From Pedobacter schmidteae (GTDB lineage: Bacteria; Bacteroidota; Bacteroidia; Sphingobacteriales; Sphingobacteriaceae), in contig NZ_LS999839.1 in the NCBI RefSeq assembly GCF_900564155.1, positions 6,011,097 to 6,075,096 on the forward strand: a stretch of DNA of 64,000 nucleotides. Direction: 5' to 3'. Positions 1 to 7,974 of this stretch are shown here, piece after piece. Both the position numbers and the translations under genes were made by a program. Numbering within the stretch: the stretch's first letter is position 1; each line of letters begins with the position of its first letter. The notes beneath the pieces were generated by a model that saw only the letters and a list, made by a program, of their open reading frames with translations, was not told where the DNA came from and made no database searches.

Positions 1-281
1 GCCTCTTCGTTCGGTTGTATGCCTGCATGGTAAGATAGTGAAAGAGGATAACCTCCTTCAGGACCAGGAACTTCCAATAAGGGCAGATTATAAGTAAAAT
101 CACCAGTCAAGGGATTGACCATATCGGTCGTGTCTATGGGTTCAAAGCTTGTTGCTTCAGGAGCTGTGGGGCCCGAAGTCAAGGCATAAACTGCGGTGGG
201 CATACAAACTTCTGTTAGAATGATTAACGCCATTAGCACACACAATACTTTCTTCAGGAAAGATTTAGATGGAGAGGTCAT
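1..281 (-). CDS. RHS/SpvB-type secreted protein, N-terminal part (cut by window edge)
   Basis: The reading frame opens at the ATG at 279-281 and runs off the left edge, so about 93 codons are visible. The start MTSPSKSFLKKVL is followed by a hydrophobic stretch and a probable signal peptide ending near residue 34. Then comes TDMVNPLTGDF followed by YNLPLLEVPGPEGGYPL and LSYHAG, the usual opening of Bacteroidetes RHS or SpvB-like proteins that begin a YD-repeat shell. The gene lies 6 bp after the stop of the lipoprotein gene 288-893 and is probably cotranscribed with it and with the OmpH-like gene. The repeat core and any C-terminal toxin lie outside the window. Family assignment rests on this opening only; the operon position next to a second RHS region supports it. 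Confidence 0.7.
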   Translation of the reverse strand, partial: MTSPSKSFLKKVLCVLMALIILTEVCMPTAVYALTSGPTAPEATSFEPIDTTDMVNPLTGDFTYNLPLLEVPGPEGGYPLSLSYHAGIQPNEE

Positions 282-287
282 ATAGAA

Positions 288-893
288 TTAGTTTATAATT
301 TTATCTGTAAATAATAGGTCCTTCGACTTGTAACCGAACACAACATTTCCGATATCTAAGCCAAACTCCTTTATCCTAATTTTAAATTCATTAGTGTTAG
401 CAATTTGAGCCTTATCAAAAATTAATAAAACATTATTTGAATTACTTAAGCCATAGGTTTGCTGAAAAAAAACATCCAATGGTATTATGGGTTCCTTGCC
501 CTCTATTATCAAAGACACATATAGCGGCATACGGAATGAAAGCACCTGAACCATTTCACTGTATAAATTGTAATTCAACTGGTTAAGCAATTCTTTATTG
601 TCCTTAGCTAAGCTCAAAATAAAACACGCCCTATTTGTGGTTTTCTTATCTTCAATCTTCGCATTGAAACTCTTTGGATGTAATGCTACCGGTTGATACA
701 AACATGATATAGTAATGCTATTAATTTGCTTCTCTTGCCGAAGACCATTTGCCGGATCGCTGATGTACTTAATTAAGTCATTTTTTGTCCTAATAACTGG
801 CTTACAAGAAATAATCGTTAATAAAATAGCAAAAGACATAGCCTGTTTTATTATTTTGTTACCGGACAATACAAATAATTTATTTTTTATCAT
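288..893 (-). CDS. Putative lipoprotein of unknown function, in RHS operon
   Basis: I chose the start at 893 (MIKNKLFVLSG), giving 201 residues. An in-frame upstream ATG at 959 lies inside the preceding OmpH-like gene and lacks a signal peptide at the right place. With the start at 893 the N-terminus is a lipoprotein signal: a hydrophobic run then TIISCK, with the lipobox Cys near residue 29. The gene overlaps the end of the upstream gene (stop at 880-882) by 14 bp, which suggests translational coupling. The mature part is a mixed alpha/beta soluble domain and no family is recognised. It probably sits in the outer membrane or periplasm. Its place directly before an RHS gene suggests a role in export or anchoring of that RHS protein, but this is inference. 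Confidence 0.6.
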   Translation of the reverse strand: MIKNKLFVLSGNKIIKQAMSFAILLTIISCKPVIRTKNDLIKYISDPANGLRQEKQINSITISCLYQPVALHPKSFNAKIEDKKTTNRACFILSLAKDNKELLNQLNYNLYSEMVQVLSFRMPLYVSLIIEGKEPIIPLDVFFQQTYGLSNSNNVLLIFDKAQIANTNEFKIRIKEFGLDIGNVVFGYKSKDLLFTDKIIN

Positions 894-1443
894 TGTAGTC
901 CGCATTAAGATCTGTAATAACCTTTTCAGTGATATCCAAACCTTCTCTAGCATAAGCAATTGTGCCTGATTGATTGGCTATCAAAATGAACTTATAATTA
1001 TTTTTTTTACCATACTCTTTTAAGAAACTATTAATTTGAGCCACCACAGTTTGTGTCAATTTTCCATCTTCCTGCCTTGCGTTTTCTTGAATAGCACGTT
1101 GATAATCTTCTAATTGTTTCTGTTTGTTTCCAATGAGTTCCTTACTAAGTTGCTGTTCCTTGGAAGACATACCTGCAAGACTTCTTTCATGTTTTCTGAT
1201 TGCATCTTGAACACCCATTGCTAGTGTGTCAATATTAGCCTGCCAGACTCTCGTTTTATCTTCGTATCCTTTTTTTGCCGATAATGCCCCTTTATATTCG
1301 CTCAGTATTTTCACAGAGTCGACATAGGCAATTTTATCGTTTTTTAAAAAGAATATATAAGCGATAAGAAATAGTACGGCTGTAATTGTTACCGCATTAA
1401 TAAATGTTTGAATTGATTTTTGAGATTGTTCCTTTAGTTTCAT
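880..1443 (-). CDS. OmpH/Skp-like periplasmic protein with N-terminal membrane anchor
   Basis: The start is taken at 1443 (MKLKEQSQKSIQ), giving 187 residues. The longer in-frame extension to 1635 reads through the hairpin leader at 1525-1566 and looks non-coding. A hydrophobic segment (residues about 16-32, AVTITAVLFLIAYIFF) is an uncleaved anchor or signal. IAYVDSVKILSEYKG follows, the characteristic opening of OmpH/Skp domains, then a long charged coiled-coil hairpin (about 60-130) and a closing strand with a lysine-rich tail. Skp proteins are trimeric periplasmic chaperones for unfolded outer-membrane proteins. Here the gene is the first of a three-gene overlap set ending in an RHS gene, so a dedicated chaperone for that protein is plausible. 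The family call is fairly firm and the dedicated role is inferred. Confidence 0.7.
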   Translation of the reverse strand: MKLKEQSQKSIQTFINAVTITAVLFLIAYIFFLKNDKIAYVDSVKILSEYKGALSAKKGYEDKTRVWQANIDTLAMGVQDAIRKHERSLAGMSSKEQQLSKELIGNKQKQLEDYQRAIQENARQEDGKLTQTVVAQINSFLKEYGKKNNYKFILIANQSGTIAYAREGLDITEKVITDLNADYNDKK

Positions 1444-1524
1444 GCAATATGTTATTTGATTTTTCCTGTTCGTTACCCTTTCAAAAAACACAGCTCCAAG
1501 CATCCAAGGGATAACCCCCAATAT

Positions 1525-1566
1525 TAAAAAAGCAAAGGGCAACCAGTTTGCCCTTTGCTTTTTTTT
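1525..1566 (-). terminator. Leader hairpin, copy A of a three-copy conserved element
   Basis: A 12-bp perfect stem (AGCAAAGGGCAA at 1531-1542 with its complement at 1548-1559) is extended by A/T runs on both sides, so it looks like an intrinsic terminator in both directions. It lies about 80 bp upstream of the OmpH-like start at 1443. Nearly the same sequence occurs at 9712-9751 and 20068-20108, each time shortly before the first gene of a surface or RHS cluster. It could end transcription arriving from upstream or act as an attenuator in the leader of the downstream operon. Confidence 0.7.
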
Positions 1567-1660
1567 TGAAAATATTTTTTTCAGGAAATTGAACGAGAAA
1601 AAGCAAGCTTTAAATAGCCAAAAACACCGATTCAAAAAATAAATCAGCAGATTTCATCCA

Positions 1661-1722
1661 TTTTTTCGAAAAATGCCGGGGCAAAAAAGTGTACCACCCC
1701 CGATTTTGAAACGCGTAAAAAA
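1661..1722. repeat. GTGTACCACCCCC-containing repeat, copy A (possible IS21-type end remnant)
   Basis: This block, with a GGGGC run, AAAAAAGTGTACCACCCCC and then an ACGCG core, is closely matched at 9849-9910. In both places it lies about 143-144 bp from the conserved hairpin. GTGTACCAC with flanking GGGG/CCCC is typical of the internal terminal repeats of IS21-family elements in Bacteroidetes, as far as I recall. No istA/istB gene is near, so at most this is a relic or a non-autonomous element. Confidence 0.45.
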
Positions 1723-1851
1723 CAGATTTTAGAAATTTTTCTTTTGTACAGAGCTGTTCATAAACAAGTGAGCAAAAAGTAGAAATCAACGGTTTTTTAA
1801 TGACATTGGCTAATGCCTGCACATCATTTATCCAGCCGTCAAATTCTATAT

Positions 1852-1888
1852 AAAAAAGCCAGAAACAAATGAGTTGTTTCTGGCTTTT
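1852..1888 (-). terminator. Intrinsic terminator after the 1938-2408 gene
   Basis: A 15-bp stem (AAAAGCCAGAAACAA at 1854-1868 pairing with 1874-1888) with a five-base loop is followed on the minus strand by a T-run. It lies about 50 bp after the stop of the minus-strand gene ending at 1938, so it probably ends the long tail-fibre-like operon. Confidence 0.75.
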
Positions 1889-1937
1889 CTACCTCCTTGT
1901 GGAGTAAATTTTAAAGGTATACTAACAGGTTATTTAT

Positions 1938-2408
1938 CTACGGCACTACCACATAATATCCGGGAGGATTCAGGTTATCAGTCCGATAAAATGATTCTCC
2001 ATGAAAACTTTCTATTAGTGCATTGGCTTCCAATACGATTTCTGTACCACTTCCCGTCACATCGTTGGCACCAGCCACTTGCTGGTAAATGTCTGTAGTG
2101 TAATCGTAGTAGCTCCAGGAAAACCGAACATTCAAATTAGTTACACTTACCGGGGTAGTCAATGCGTAGTCACTATAAAAACGAACCGTGACATCCGCGC
2201 GATTTTCACCATTAACCCAACCTACATTGTCATAATCCAAATGTACATAAACTACTGAGTTGGGTGAAGCAGGCTGAGGATTTAATTTCCCCTCTTTACT
2301 GTTTAATAAATTCTGTTGAGCAAAGCTGCTTAAACCGCACAACAATACTGTGAGAGCCACAAAGGCACATTTTAGCACATGGCTAAATCTGTTTTTGATT
2401 TTGTTCAT
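1938..2408 (-). CDS. Small secreted protein of unknown function
   Basis: This 156-residue protein has a clear signal peptide: basic start MNKIKNR, a hydrophobic core and probable cleavage after SSFA before QQN, near residue 30. The mature chain of about 126 residues is rich in beta-type residues, aromatic residues and Asp/Asn (VVYVHLDYDNVGWV, RFYSDYALTTPVSV), consistent with a small extracellular beta-sandwich. It has no lipobox and no C-terminal sorting domain that I can see. It is the last gene before a strong terminator and starts 131 bp after the tail-fibre-like array ends, so it may be the last member of that operon or have its own promoter. It lacks the constant C-terminal module of its neighbours. 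Function unknown. Confidence 0.55.
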   Translation of the reverse strand: MNKIKNRFSHVLKCAFVALTVLLCGLSSFAQQNLLNSKEGKLNPQPASPNSVVYVHLDYDNVGWVNGENRADVTVRFYSDYALTTPVSVTNLNVRFSWSYYDYTTDIYQQVAGANDVTGSGTEIVLEANALIESFHGESFYRTDNLNPPGYYVVVP

Positions 2409-2539
2409 AATGAGAGATTTATATTTGTTATTCTAATTTATGAGTTCCAAAATAGTAAACTATTTTATACCCGTTTATCTACTCAGCCATATCAGCATAT
2501 GTATCAACGTTTCTGGCGAAGTAGTCTCATCTTTCTTTA

Positions 2540-3505
2540 TTAGTTACTTTTATCCTTTTTAAGCGTAGCCACATCTTTTAGCAACGCTTTGATTTCCTTG
2601 TCTTTTTCTATCAAATGCAGTGTCAACTCCTCTATTTTCTGCAGTAGTTTTGCATTCATTTCCCCTAAATCAATACCATTGGCTTTTACCTCTGCAGCAG
2701 TAGGGATACCCGGCAAATGGCCCTTGTCTTTAATGTGTTTTTCCGTTTCCTGAAGCGTTGGGAGCTGGTAATCCCGCGAAAAAACATAATCCGGCCAGTT
2801 GGTATTATCTACTTTAATTTCTCTGGCTTTGATATTACCATTTACAGCAAGCCGATAACCTTGTGAGTCTGTTGTGCCGATACCTACGTTACCAATAGAG
2901 AAAGAAAAGTGACTCGCATCAAACTGCATTTTTGAATAGCTTGATGTCGTACGGTTATAAGCTTGCAGACCGACCAGGCCTGTCGGTTGATTAAGATAAA
3001 CCTCTAACCCATCAGCATTGTTATTAGAAACAACAAATTTTTGCAGGGGATTAGTAGTGCCGATTCCTACATTTCCATTATTTGATATCATCATTCTTGG
3101 TGCATCATTAAATATGGCTCCAACGGTTTCTCCTGTCACATCTTTTGTATAAAACTTTATGCCTGTCTCACTATACCCTCCAATGGTAATTGCAGACCGG
3201 GACATCTCAGGGTGACTATAAACGAGTGCTCCCTGATTTCCATGAGGTTTTAAGCCATGGCTAAGCGCTAAAACAGCTGACGAGTAAAGACTACCTATAG
3301 AATTATATTCGTTTACCCCAGGAACACCAAAGCCGATATACTTTCCACCTGTAGGATCTTCAATATTAAGATTACCCTTAACAGTAAGTTGTTGGGACGG
3401 CGTTAATGTTCCCGCACCCGCATTTCCACTTGATGGAAAGGTATTTTGGGAATATGCAGATACGGTAATTGTTAATGGAAGTACAATTGATAAAATTTTC
3501 TTCAT
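2540..3505 (-). CDS. Tail-fibre-like secreted protein, array member 8
   Basis: The start is placed at 3505 (MKKILSIVLPL), giving 321 residues. Its ATG lies one base past the stop of the upstream paralogue, and ten further in-frame codons overlap that gene. A signal peptide ends near SAYSQ. The mature protein carries short tail-fibre-type strands: AGAGTLTPSQQLTVKG, NVGIGTTNPLQKFVV and NVGIGTTDSQGYRLAVNG. These are followed by the constant module shared by all eight array genes (IKAREIKVDNTNWPDYVF, PTLQETEKHIKDKGHLPGIP, IDLGEMNAKLLQKIEELTLH) and a charged coiled coil. The beta-prism/beta-helix strands and terminal coiled coil point to a trimeric fibre. It is the last gene of the eight-gene set. 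The exact role is unknown; surface location follows from the signal peptide. Confidence 0.7.
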   Translation of the reverse strand: MKKILSIVLPLTITVSAYSQNTFPSSGNAGAGTLTPSQQLTVKGNLNIEDPTGGKYIGFGVPGVNEYNSIGSLYSSAVLALSHGLKPHGNQGALVYSHPEMSRSAITIGGYSETGIKFYTKDVTGETVGAIFNDAPRMMISNNGNVGIGTTNPLQKFVVSNNNADGLEVYLNQPTGLVGLQAYNRTTSSYSKMQFDASHFSFSIGNVGIGTTDSQGYRLAVNGNIKAREIKVDNTNWPDYVFSRDYQLPTLQETEKHIKDKGHLPGIPTAAEVKANGIDLGEMNAKLLQKIEELTLHLIEKDKEIKALLKDVATLKKDKSN

Positions 3506-3506
3506 G

Positions 3507-4616
3507 TCACTTTCTTTTGAGTTCCTTAATCTCATTCAATAGCAGGTCAATTTGCTTCTGCATTTTAACGTGTTCTATTTGTTGGTTGCTACTCATTTTA
3601 TTCTGCTGAATCAAATGCAATGTCAACTCCTCAATTTTCTGCAGCAGCTTCGCATTCATTTCTCCCAAATCAATACCATTGGTTTTTACTTCTTCTACTG
3701 AAGGAATGCCGGGTAAATGACCTCTCTCTTTGATGTGTTTTTCGGTTTCCTGAAGGGTTGGGAGCTTGTACTCTGACTTAAATACATAATCCGGCCAATT
3801 GGCGGTTTCAACTTTTATTTCGTGAGCGCGAATGTTTCCGTTGACGGCAAGCTTGTAACCTTTGGGATCAGTAGTCCCAACACCTGCATTCCCGTTATTG
3901 TCTATGGTAATGCTGTTATTATTGTTTCCTTTGCCCCAATGTAACCCAGAAGCCGAACTCCACAAATAACCGTAGGTACTCCCATCCCTGTAGAACTTTA
4001 TTTCTTGATTATTTGATGTGAGATGTACCAACTGGGTAAAACTCGTTTCACCATTTACACTTAATTTGAAAGCCGCATTACCATTCCCCATACTTATATT
4101 TCCTGCATTACTTATGTGAAAAGGCGCATTACCCGTCCCCGAAAGGTCGTCAGAAGATGCATTTACCCATAAATTAAGGCCACTGCCAAAGTCATATCCT
4201 AAGCCACCCCATTTTGAATCATTACTGTTAAAAATCAGAACTGGATATGTGGATTTAAGTGTAGCGGTTTTATTCCAGCCCGATGTCATTGCTCCACCTC
4301 CGGTTACATATAAGGGTGTTGTAGGCTCGGTAGTTCCAATCCCTACATTTCCATCGCCACCAACCATCATTCTTACTCCGCCATTAGTGAAAAATTTTAA
4401 GCCTGCATAGCCGGATAAATAAGCAGATGGGCTGCCATTTTCACTATACCAACCTAATCCATAGTGTGCAACTGGTTTTCCTAAATGAGAAAAGCGGAAG
4501 TTAGAACTACTACTGGTAGCTCCGTATCCCACTCCAGGAACATCCACAGGTACATCCGTTTGTGCCTTAATTGATAAACTTATGCACAGGCATAAAACAA
4601 AGAAATGTATTTTCAT
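3507..4616 (-). CDS. Tail-fibre-like secreted protein, array member 7
   Basis: At 369 residues this is the longest of the array. It starts MKIHFFVLCLCI, with a signal peptide cleaved near SIKAQ. The variable part has several strand-turn units ending in GNVGIGTTEP (about residue 90), GNISMGNGNAAFKLSVNG and GNAGVGTTDPKGYKLAVNG, which is the repeat style of phage tail fibres and Bacteroidetes tail-fibre-domain proteins. The constant module follows (IRAHEIKVETANWPDYVF, then GIDLGEMNAKLLQKIEEL). The C-terminal coiled coil is longer than in its siblings (QQNKMSSNQQIEHVK then LLLNEIKELKRK). The gene lies 11 bp after the stop of member 6 and ends 1 bp before the start of member 8, so the genes are cotranscribed. 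The N-terminal part is Ser/Gly/Asn-rich and not assigned to a family. Confidence 0.7.
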   Translation of the reverse strand: MKIHFFVLCLCISLSIKAQTDVPVDVPGVGYGATSSSSNFRFSHLGKPVAHYGLGWYSENGSPSAYLSGYAGLKFFTNGGVRMMVGGDGNVGIGTTEPTTPLYVTGGGAMTSGWNKTATLKSTYPVLIFNSNDSKWGGLGYDFGSGLNLWVNASSDDLSGTGNAPFHISNAGNISMGNGNAAFKLSVNGETSFTQLVHLTSNNQEIKFYRDGSTYGYLWSSASGLHWGKGNNNNSITIDNNGNAGVGTTDPKGYKLAVNGNIRAHEIKVETANWPDYVFKSEYKLPTLQETEKHIKERGHLPGIPSVEEVKTNGIDLGEMNAKLLQKIEELTLHLIQQNKMSSNQQIEHVKMQKQIDLLLNEIKELKRK

Positions 4617-4627
4617 ATCTGTCTTGG

Positions 4628-5473
4628 TTACTTGTTTATTGATTTTTTTAATACAGCATTTTCATTTTCTACAACACGCAACCTACTATTCATTTCAATC
4701 AAATGCAGCGTCAGTTCCTCTATCTTCTGCAACAGCTTTGCATTCATTTCTCCCAAATCAATACCATTAGTTTTTACGTCTTCCGCAGATGGGATACCCG
4801 GTAAATGACCTTTTTCTTTAATGTGCTTTTCGGTTTCCTGGAGGGTTGACAGTTGGTAGTTTTTTGCAAAAACATAATCCGGCCAGTTCGATGTTTCTAC
4901 TTTGATTTCCTGAGCACGAATTTTACCATTTACTGCAAGTCTGTAGCCCTTTGGGTCGGTTGTTCCGATACCCAAATCGCCACCCGCTGTAATTGTCATT
5001 CGGGGAATATTAGCTGTCCAAAACTGAAGTGGGGTGAATCCACTCTCATCCAGATAGCTAACCGCGATAACACCTTCACTACCGGTATGACTCATACCTA
5101 TAATTCTTCTGTTTGTACTCGCTTCTGTAATTGTACCCCAAGCGGAGGAAGTTACAGCTTTAACATGAAGTGAGGTAGGCCCATAAGGTAACTCAGTTCC
5201 AACCGCCACTCTGCCATAAAGTCTAATAGCTCCCAAATCAGCACTCACAACCAAATCACTTCCATTATGCTGTATATATCCGTTTCTACCTAAATTTGAT
5301 GGATCTTTAAATGATAAATAGGAATGACCAACCAATGCAAGTCCTTCGGTTCCCGTATTTACAGATATCCGGTTTGTAGTTGTATTTCCATTATCAGTGA
5401 TACTTTGCAGCGTCTGTGCGTCAGTCTTAAAAATGATAGCTGACAACATTAATATTAAAACAATCCTGTTCAT
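4628..5473 (-). CDS. Tail-fibre-like secreted protein, array member 6
   Basis: The gene encodes 281 residues starting MNRIVLILMLSAII, with signal peptide cleavage near FKTDAQ. The variable region includes NRISVNTGTEGLALVGHSYL and AVGTELPYGPTSLHVKAV, then LQFWTANIPRMTITAGG. It then enters GDLGIGTTDPKGYRLAVNG and the constant module (IRAQEIKVETSNWPDYVF and onward) ending in a coiled coil (NSRLRVVENENAVLKKSINK). Its start codon overlaps the stop of member 5 by four bases (ATGA), a strong sign of translational coupling. The Gly-Ile-Gly-Thr-Thr strands and constant C-terminus place it firmly in the array family. No enzymatic motif is visible, and its partner or ligand is unknown. Confidence 0.7.
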   Translation of the reverse strand: MNRIVLILMLSAIIFKTDAQTLQSITDNGNTTTNRISVNTGTEGLALVGHSYLSFKDPSNLGRNGYIQHNGSDLVVSADLGAIRLYGRVAVGTELPYGPTSLHVKAVTSSAWGTITEASTNRRIIGMSHTGSEGVIAVSYLDESGFTPLQFWTANIPRMTITAGGDLGIGTTDPKGYRLAVNGKIRAQEIKVETSNWPDYVFAKNYQLSTLQETEKHIKEKGHLPGIPSAEDVKTNGIDLGEMNAKLLQKIEELTLHLIEMNSRLRVVENENAVLKKSINK

Positions 5474-6144
5474 TTGCGTTTTTTTAGCAGTTCTATTTCT
5501 TTCTGCTGATTTATCAAATGCAATGTCAACTCTTCTATTTTCTGCAACAGTTTTGCATTCATTTCTCCTAAGTCAATGCCATTAGTTTTTACTTCTTCTG
5601 CAGATGGAATGCCGGGTAAATGACCATTCTCTTTGATGTGTTTTTCTGTTTCCTGAAGGGTTGGGAGTTGATAGTCTTTTGCAAATACGTAGTCTGGCCA
5701 ATTCGCAGTTTCGACTTTGATTTCATGGGTACGGATTTTGCCATTTACAGCTAGCCTATAACCTTTGGTGTCAGTTGTACCGATCCCGACATTTTCATTT
5801 TCATCAGCGATAATTAATTTCCTCCAATTTTCCCATGTTGGAGAATAACCCGAACGAAATAATATTTGTCCATCATTAGCAAAAGCAAGTTCATGCGCTT
5901 TTCCGCCAGAATTGTCATTTGTCCAAGCCCTCAATCCCAAAAGACCATAGAATGTATTCCCATTACTTTCACTCAACCCAACCGCACTACCATATTTAAA
6001 ATGAGCCTCGAATGAAGAAGAATAAGAACTCGGTGTGCTTGAAACAGATCGTGTATCTTGTACAGTTAAATGTGTTTGTGCTATTCCTTCTAACATCATT
6101 GATGTTAAAAAAACAAATAGAATGTATTTTTTTAATGTTTTCAT
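5470..6144 (-). CDS. Tail-fibre-like secreted protein with knob-like domain, array member 5
   Basis: At 224 residues this is the shortest member. It starts MKTLKKYILFVFL, with a signal peptide ending near EGIAQ. The variable region is compact and ends in AFANDGQILFRSGYSPTWEN followed by WRKL. That pattern (Gln-rich strand, then W..WRKL) is typical of the pyocin-knob type domain on phage and bacteriocin tail fibres, often a receptor-binding element. NVGIGTTDTKGYRLAVNG then leads into the constant module and a short Lys-rich tail. The gene overlaps member 4 by one base (6144 shared, TAATG) and member 6 by four bases. The knob call is by motif only and moderate in certainty. Confidence 0.7.
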   Translation of the reverse strand: MKTLKKYILFVFLTSMMLEGIAQTHLTVQDTRSVSSTPSSYSSSFEAHFKYGSAVGLSESNGNTFYGLLGLRAWTNDNSGGKAHELAFANDGQILFRSGYSPTWENWRKLIIADENENVGIGTTDTKGYRLAVNGKIRTHEIKVETANWPDYVFAKDYQLPTLQETEKHIKENGHLPGIPSAEEVKTNGIDLGEMNAKLLQKIEELTLHLINQQKEIELLKKRK

Positions 6145-7106
6145 TACCTGTTAGTTAGTTTTTCGATTTTTAATTCCAGATCAATAACTCTATTATTTAG
6201 TTTATACAGATTTTTAATTTCTCTGTCCTTTTCAATTAAATGCAGTGTCAGCTCCTCAATCTTCTGCAGCAGCTTCGCATTCATTTCTCCAAGGTCAATA
6301 CCATTGGATTTTACTTCCTCAGCAGATGGAATGTCTGGCAAATGACCTTTCTCTTTGATATGTTTTTCTGTTTCCTGAAGGGTTGGAAGCTCGTAGTCTT
6401 TTGCAAATACATAGTCAGGCCAGTTGGCGGTTTCTACTTTGATTTCATGGGCTCGAATTTTGCCATTAACGGCAAGTTTTTCGGCAGGAGTAGTTGTACC
6501 AATCCCAACATTGCCATTAGTCGAATATTGAACCATTAGCCCATCATAAGCTTTCGCTGCCTCATTGTGAACAAAGAACAATTCCGATAACCCTACATAA
6601 CCTACATACGGCCCTAGCTCTTCTGAACTTTTTGAAAATTTAAACCTCACCTTTGTATAAGATCCGGACGGCAACAACACACTATAAGTAGCATTCAAAT
6701 TATCATTAACATTGGCTATCGTTCTCCATACACCTCCATTATAATTATCAAAACCTTCTATCTTAAACACCTTAATTGGATATCCCCGAGTGGTAAATCC
6801 TATAAAAGCCCCATTCTGTGTATGGTAATCTGGTAAACCCGAAATTTCTATAGTTACATCGTTCGATACATTCCCGTCAAATCCAGGCAAATATTCAACA
6901 TACAATGAACCATCAAAAAGTCCCGGTAAATTAAACTGCCTTGTACCTGTTTGGGTAACCTGATATCTACTTGGTGCATTAAACAAGAGGTTTTTATCTA
7001 AACCAATATAGCTTGTATTGCCTACAGGAGAAAAAATCGTTTGACCTTCTGCACTTAATGAGCGCATTAAAGACATCACCAGAATTATATAAATTATCTT
7101 TTTCAT
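6144..7106 (-). CDS. Tail-fibre-like secreted protein, array member 4
   Basis: The gene encodes 320 residues starting MKKIIYIILVMSLM, with a signal peptide ending near SAEGQ. The variable N-terminal half (about residues 25-195) reads as a beta-rich domain with many aromatic and Asn residues (GSLYVEYLPGFDGNVSNDV, YTKVRFKFSKSSEELGPYVG) and is unlike the other members except loosely members 2 and 3. GNVGIGTTTPAEKLAVNG follows, then the constant module with one substitution in the usual HLPGIP (HLPDIP), and a longer coiled coil (LNNRVIDLELKIEKLTNR). It shares one base with member 5 and lies 1 bp from member 3, so translation is probably coupled. The N-terminal domain may be carbohydrate- or protein-binding; this is not supported by a recognised motif. 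Confidence 0.7.
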   Translation of the reverse strand: MKKIIYIILVMSLMRSLSAEGQTIFSPVGNTSYIGLDKNLLFNAPSRYQVTQTGTRQFNLPGLFDGSLYVEYLPGFDGNVSNDVTIEISGLPDYHTQNGAFIGFTTRGYPIKVFKIEGFDNYNGGVWRTIANVNDNLNATYSVLLPSGSYTKVRFKFSKSSEELGPYVGYVGLSELFFVHNEAAKAYDGLMVQYSTNGNVGIGTTTPAEKLAVNGKIRAHEIKVETANWPDYVFAKDYELPTLQETEKHIKEKGHLPDIPSAEEVKSNGIDLGEMNAKLLQKIEELTLHLIEKDREIKNLYKLNNRVIDLELKIEKLTNR

Positions 7107-7107
7107 A

Positions 7108-7968
7108 TCATTTAGGTTTATTTTTTATAGCGTTGATTTCTTTTCTCATTTGCAGATTTTCCTTTTTCATCTCTATCAAATGCAGCGTCAGCTCCTCTAT
7201 CTTTTGCAGCAGCTTCGCATTCATTTCCCCAATGTCAATTCCATTGGTTTTCACCTCCTCAGCAGAAGGAATGCCCGGCAAATAACCTTTGTCTTTGATG
7301 TGTTTTTCTGTTTCCTGGAGCGTTGGTAACGAGTAATCTTTAGAAAAAACATAATCTGGCCAAGGCGAGGCCTCTACTTTGATCTCCTGCGCTCTGATTT
7401 TACCATTTACAGCCAGTTTATATCCTAGCATATTTGCCGTGCCGATGCCGACATCTCCATAATTATGAAGGTTGCCACTATTGATCACTGTGCCCTGGAA
7501 CTTGTTTTTATATTCAATTTTGCGCGCGTGGGTTCCTTGCATAGGCTCATCCGCCGTAGTCCAGCCTTGAAACCAACTGCTTTGCTCGAACATCCCTTGT
7601 GCAAAAGCTGTAACTTTAAATCTTTGATAATAATTACGGTCGTTGATAAAAACATTAACCAACCCATTATTATTGGTTAGGTAAACTTCAGGTGTATAAG
7701 ACCCCGCAGAAGATATAGAAGGGCTATAAAAAACGTCATTATAAATATACCACACTACATTAAGCGATATCACTTCTGCCGTACCATAACTGTAACCGTC
7801 AATTTTAAGCGTGACCATTTGAACGCCACTAAGAAATGGCAGATTTGTTCTAATGTTTACACCGTGATCTGGAGTACCATTAAAATTGTAGTTCAACACA
7901 TCATATGATTGTGCCTTTGCAACCATACATAAAATTGTAAGGTAGATGAGAATGTAAAACCTCTTCAT
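7108..7968 (-). CDS. Tail-fibre-like secreted protein, array member 3
   Basis: The gene encodes 286 residues starting MKRFYILIYLTILC, with a signal peptide ending near MVAKAQ. The variable region contains an N-terminal beta domain (VLNYNFNGTPDHGVNI, VQMVTLKIDGYSYG, LVNVFINDRNYYQRFKVTAF) whose strand pattern recalls member 2, suggesting these two share a head fold. GDVGIGTANMLGYKLAVNG leads into the constant module. Here the module carries a few changes (VEASPWPDYVF; GYLPGIP) and ends in a Lys/Glu coiled coil (MKKENLQMRKEINAIKNK). It lies 6 bp after member 2 and 1 bp before member 4. Secreted fibre-like surface protein; function unknown. Confidence 0.7.
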   Translation of the reverse strand: MKRFYILIYLTILCMVAKAQSYDVLNYNFNGTPDHGVNIRTNLPFLSGVQMVTLKIDGYSYGTAEVISLNVVWYIYNDVFYSPSISSAGSYTPEVYLTNNNGLVNVFINDRNYYQRFKVTAFAQGMFEQSSWFQGWTTADEPMQGTHARKIEYKNKFQGTVINSGNLHNYGDVGIGTANMLGYKLAVNGKIRAQEIKVEASPWPDYVFSKDYSLPTLQETEKHIKDKGYLPGIPSAEEVKTNGIDIGEMNAKLLQKIEELTLHLIEMKKENLQMRKEINAIKNKPK

Positions 7969-7974
7969 AGAGCT

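Noticed and set aside
1444..1635. Longer N-terminus for the OmpH-like protein
   Set aside because: The extension reads through the conserved hairpin, a non-coding element shared with two other loci.
1610..1822. A 70-codon minus-strand frame upstream of the OmpH-like gene
   Set aside because: It spans the GTGTACCAC repeat and part of the non-coding leader, and has no family features.
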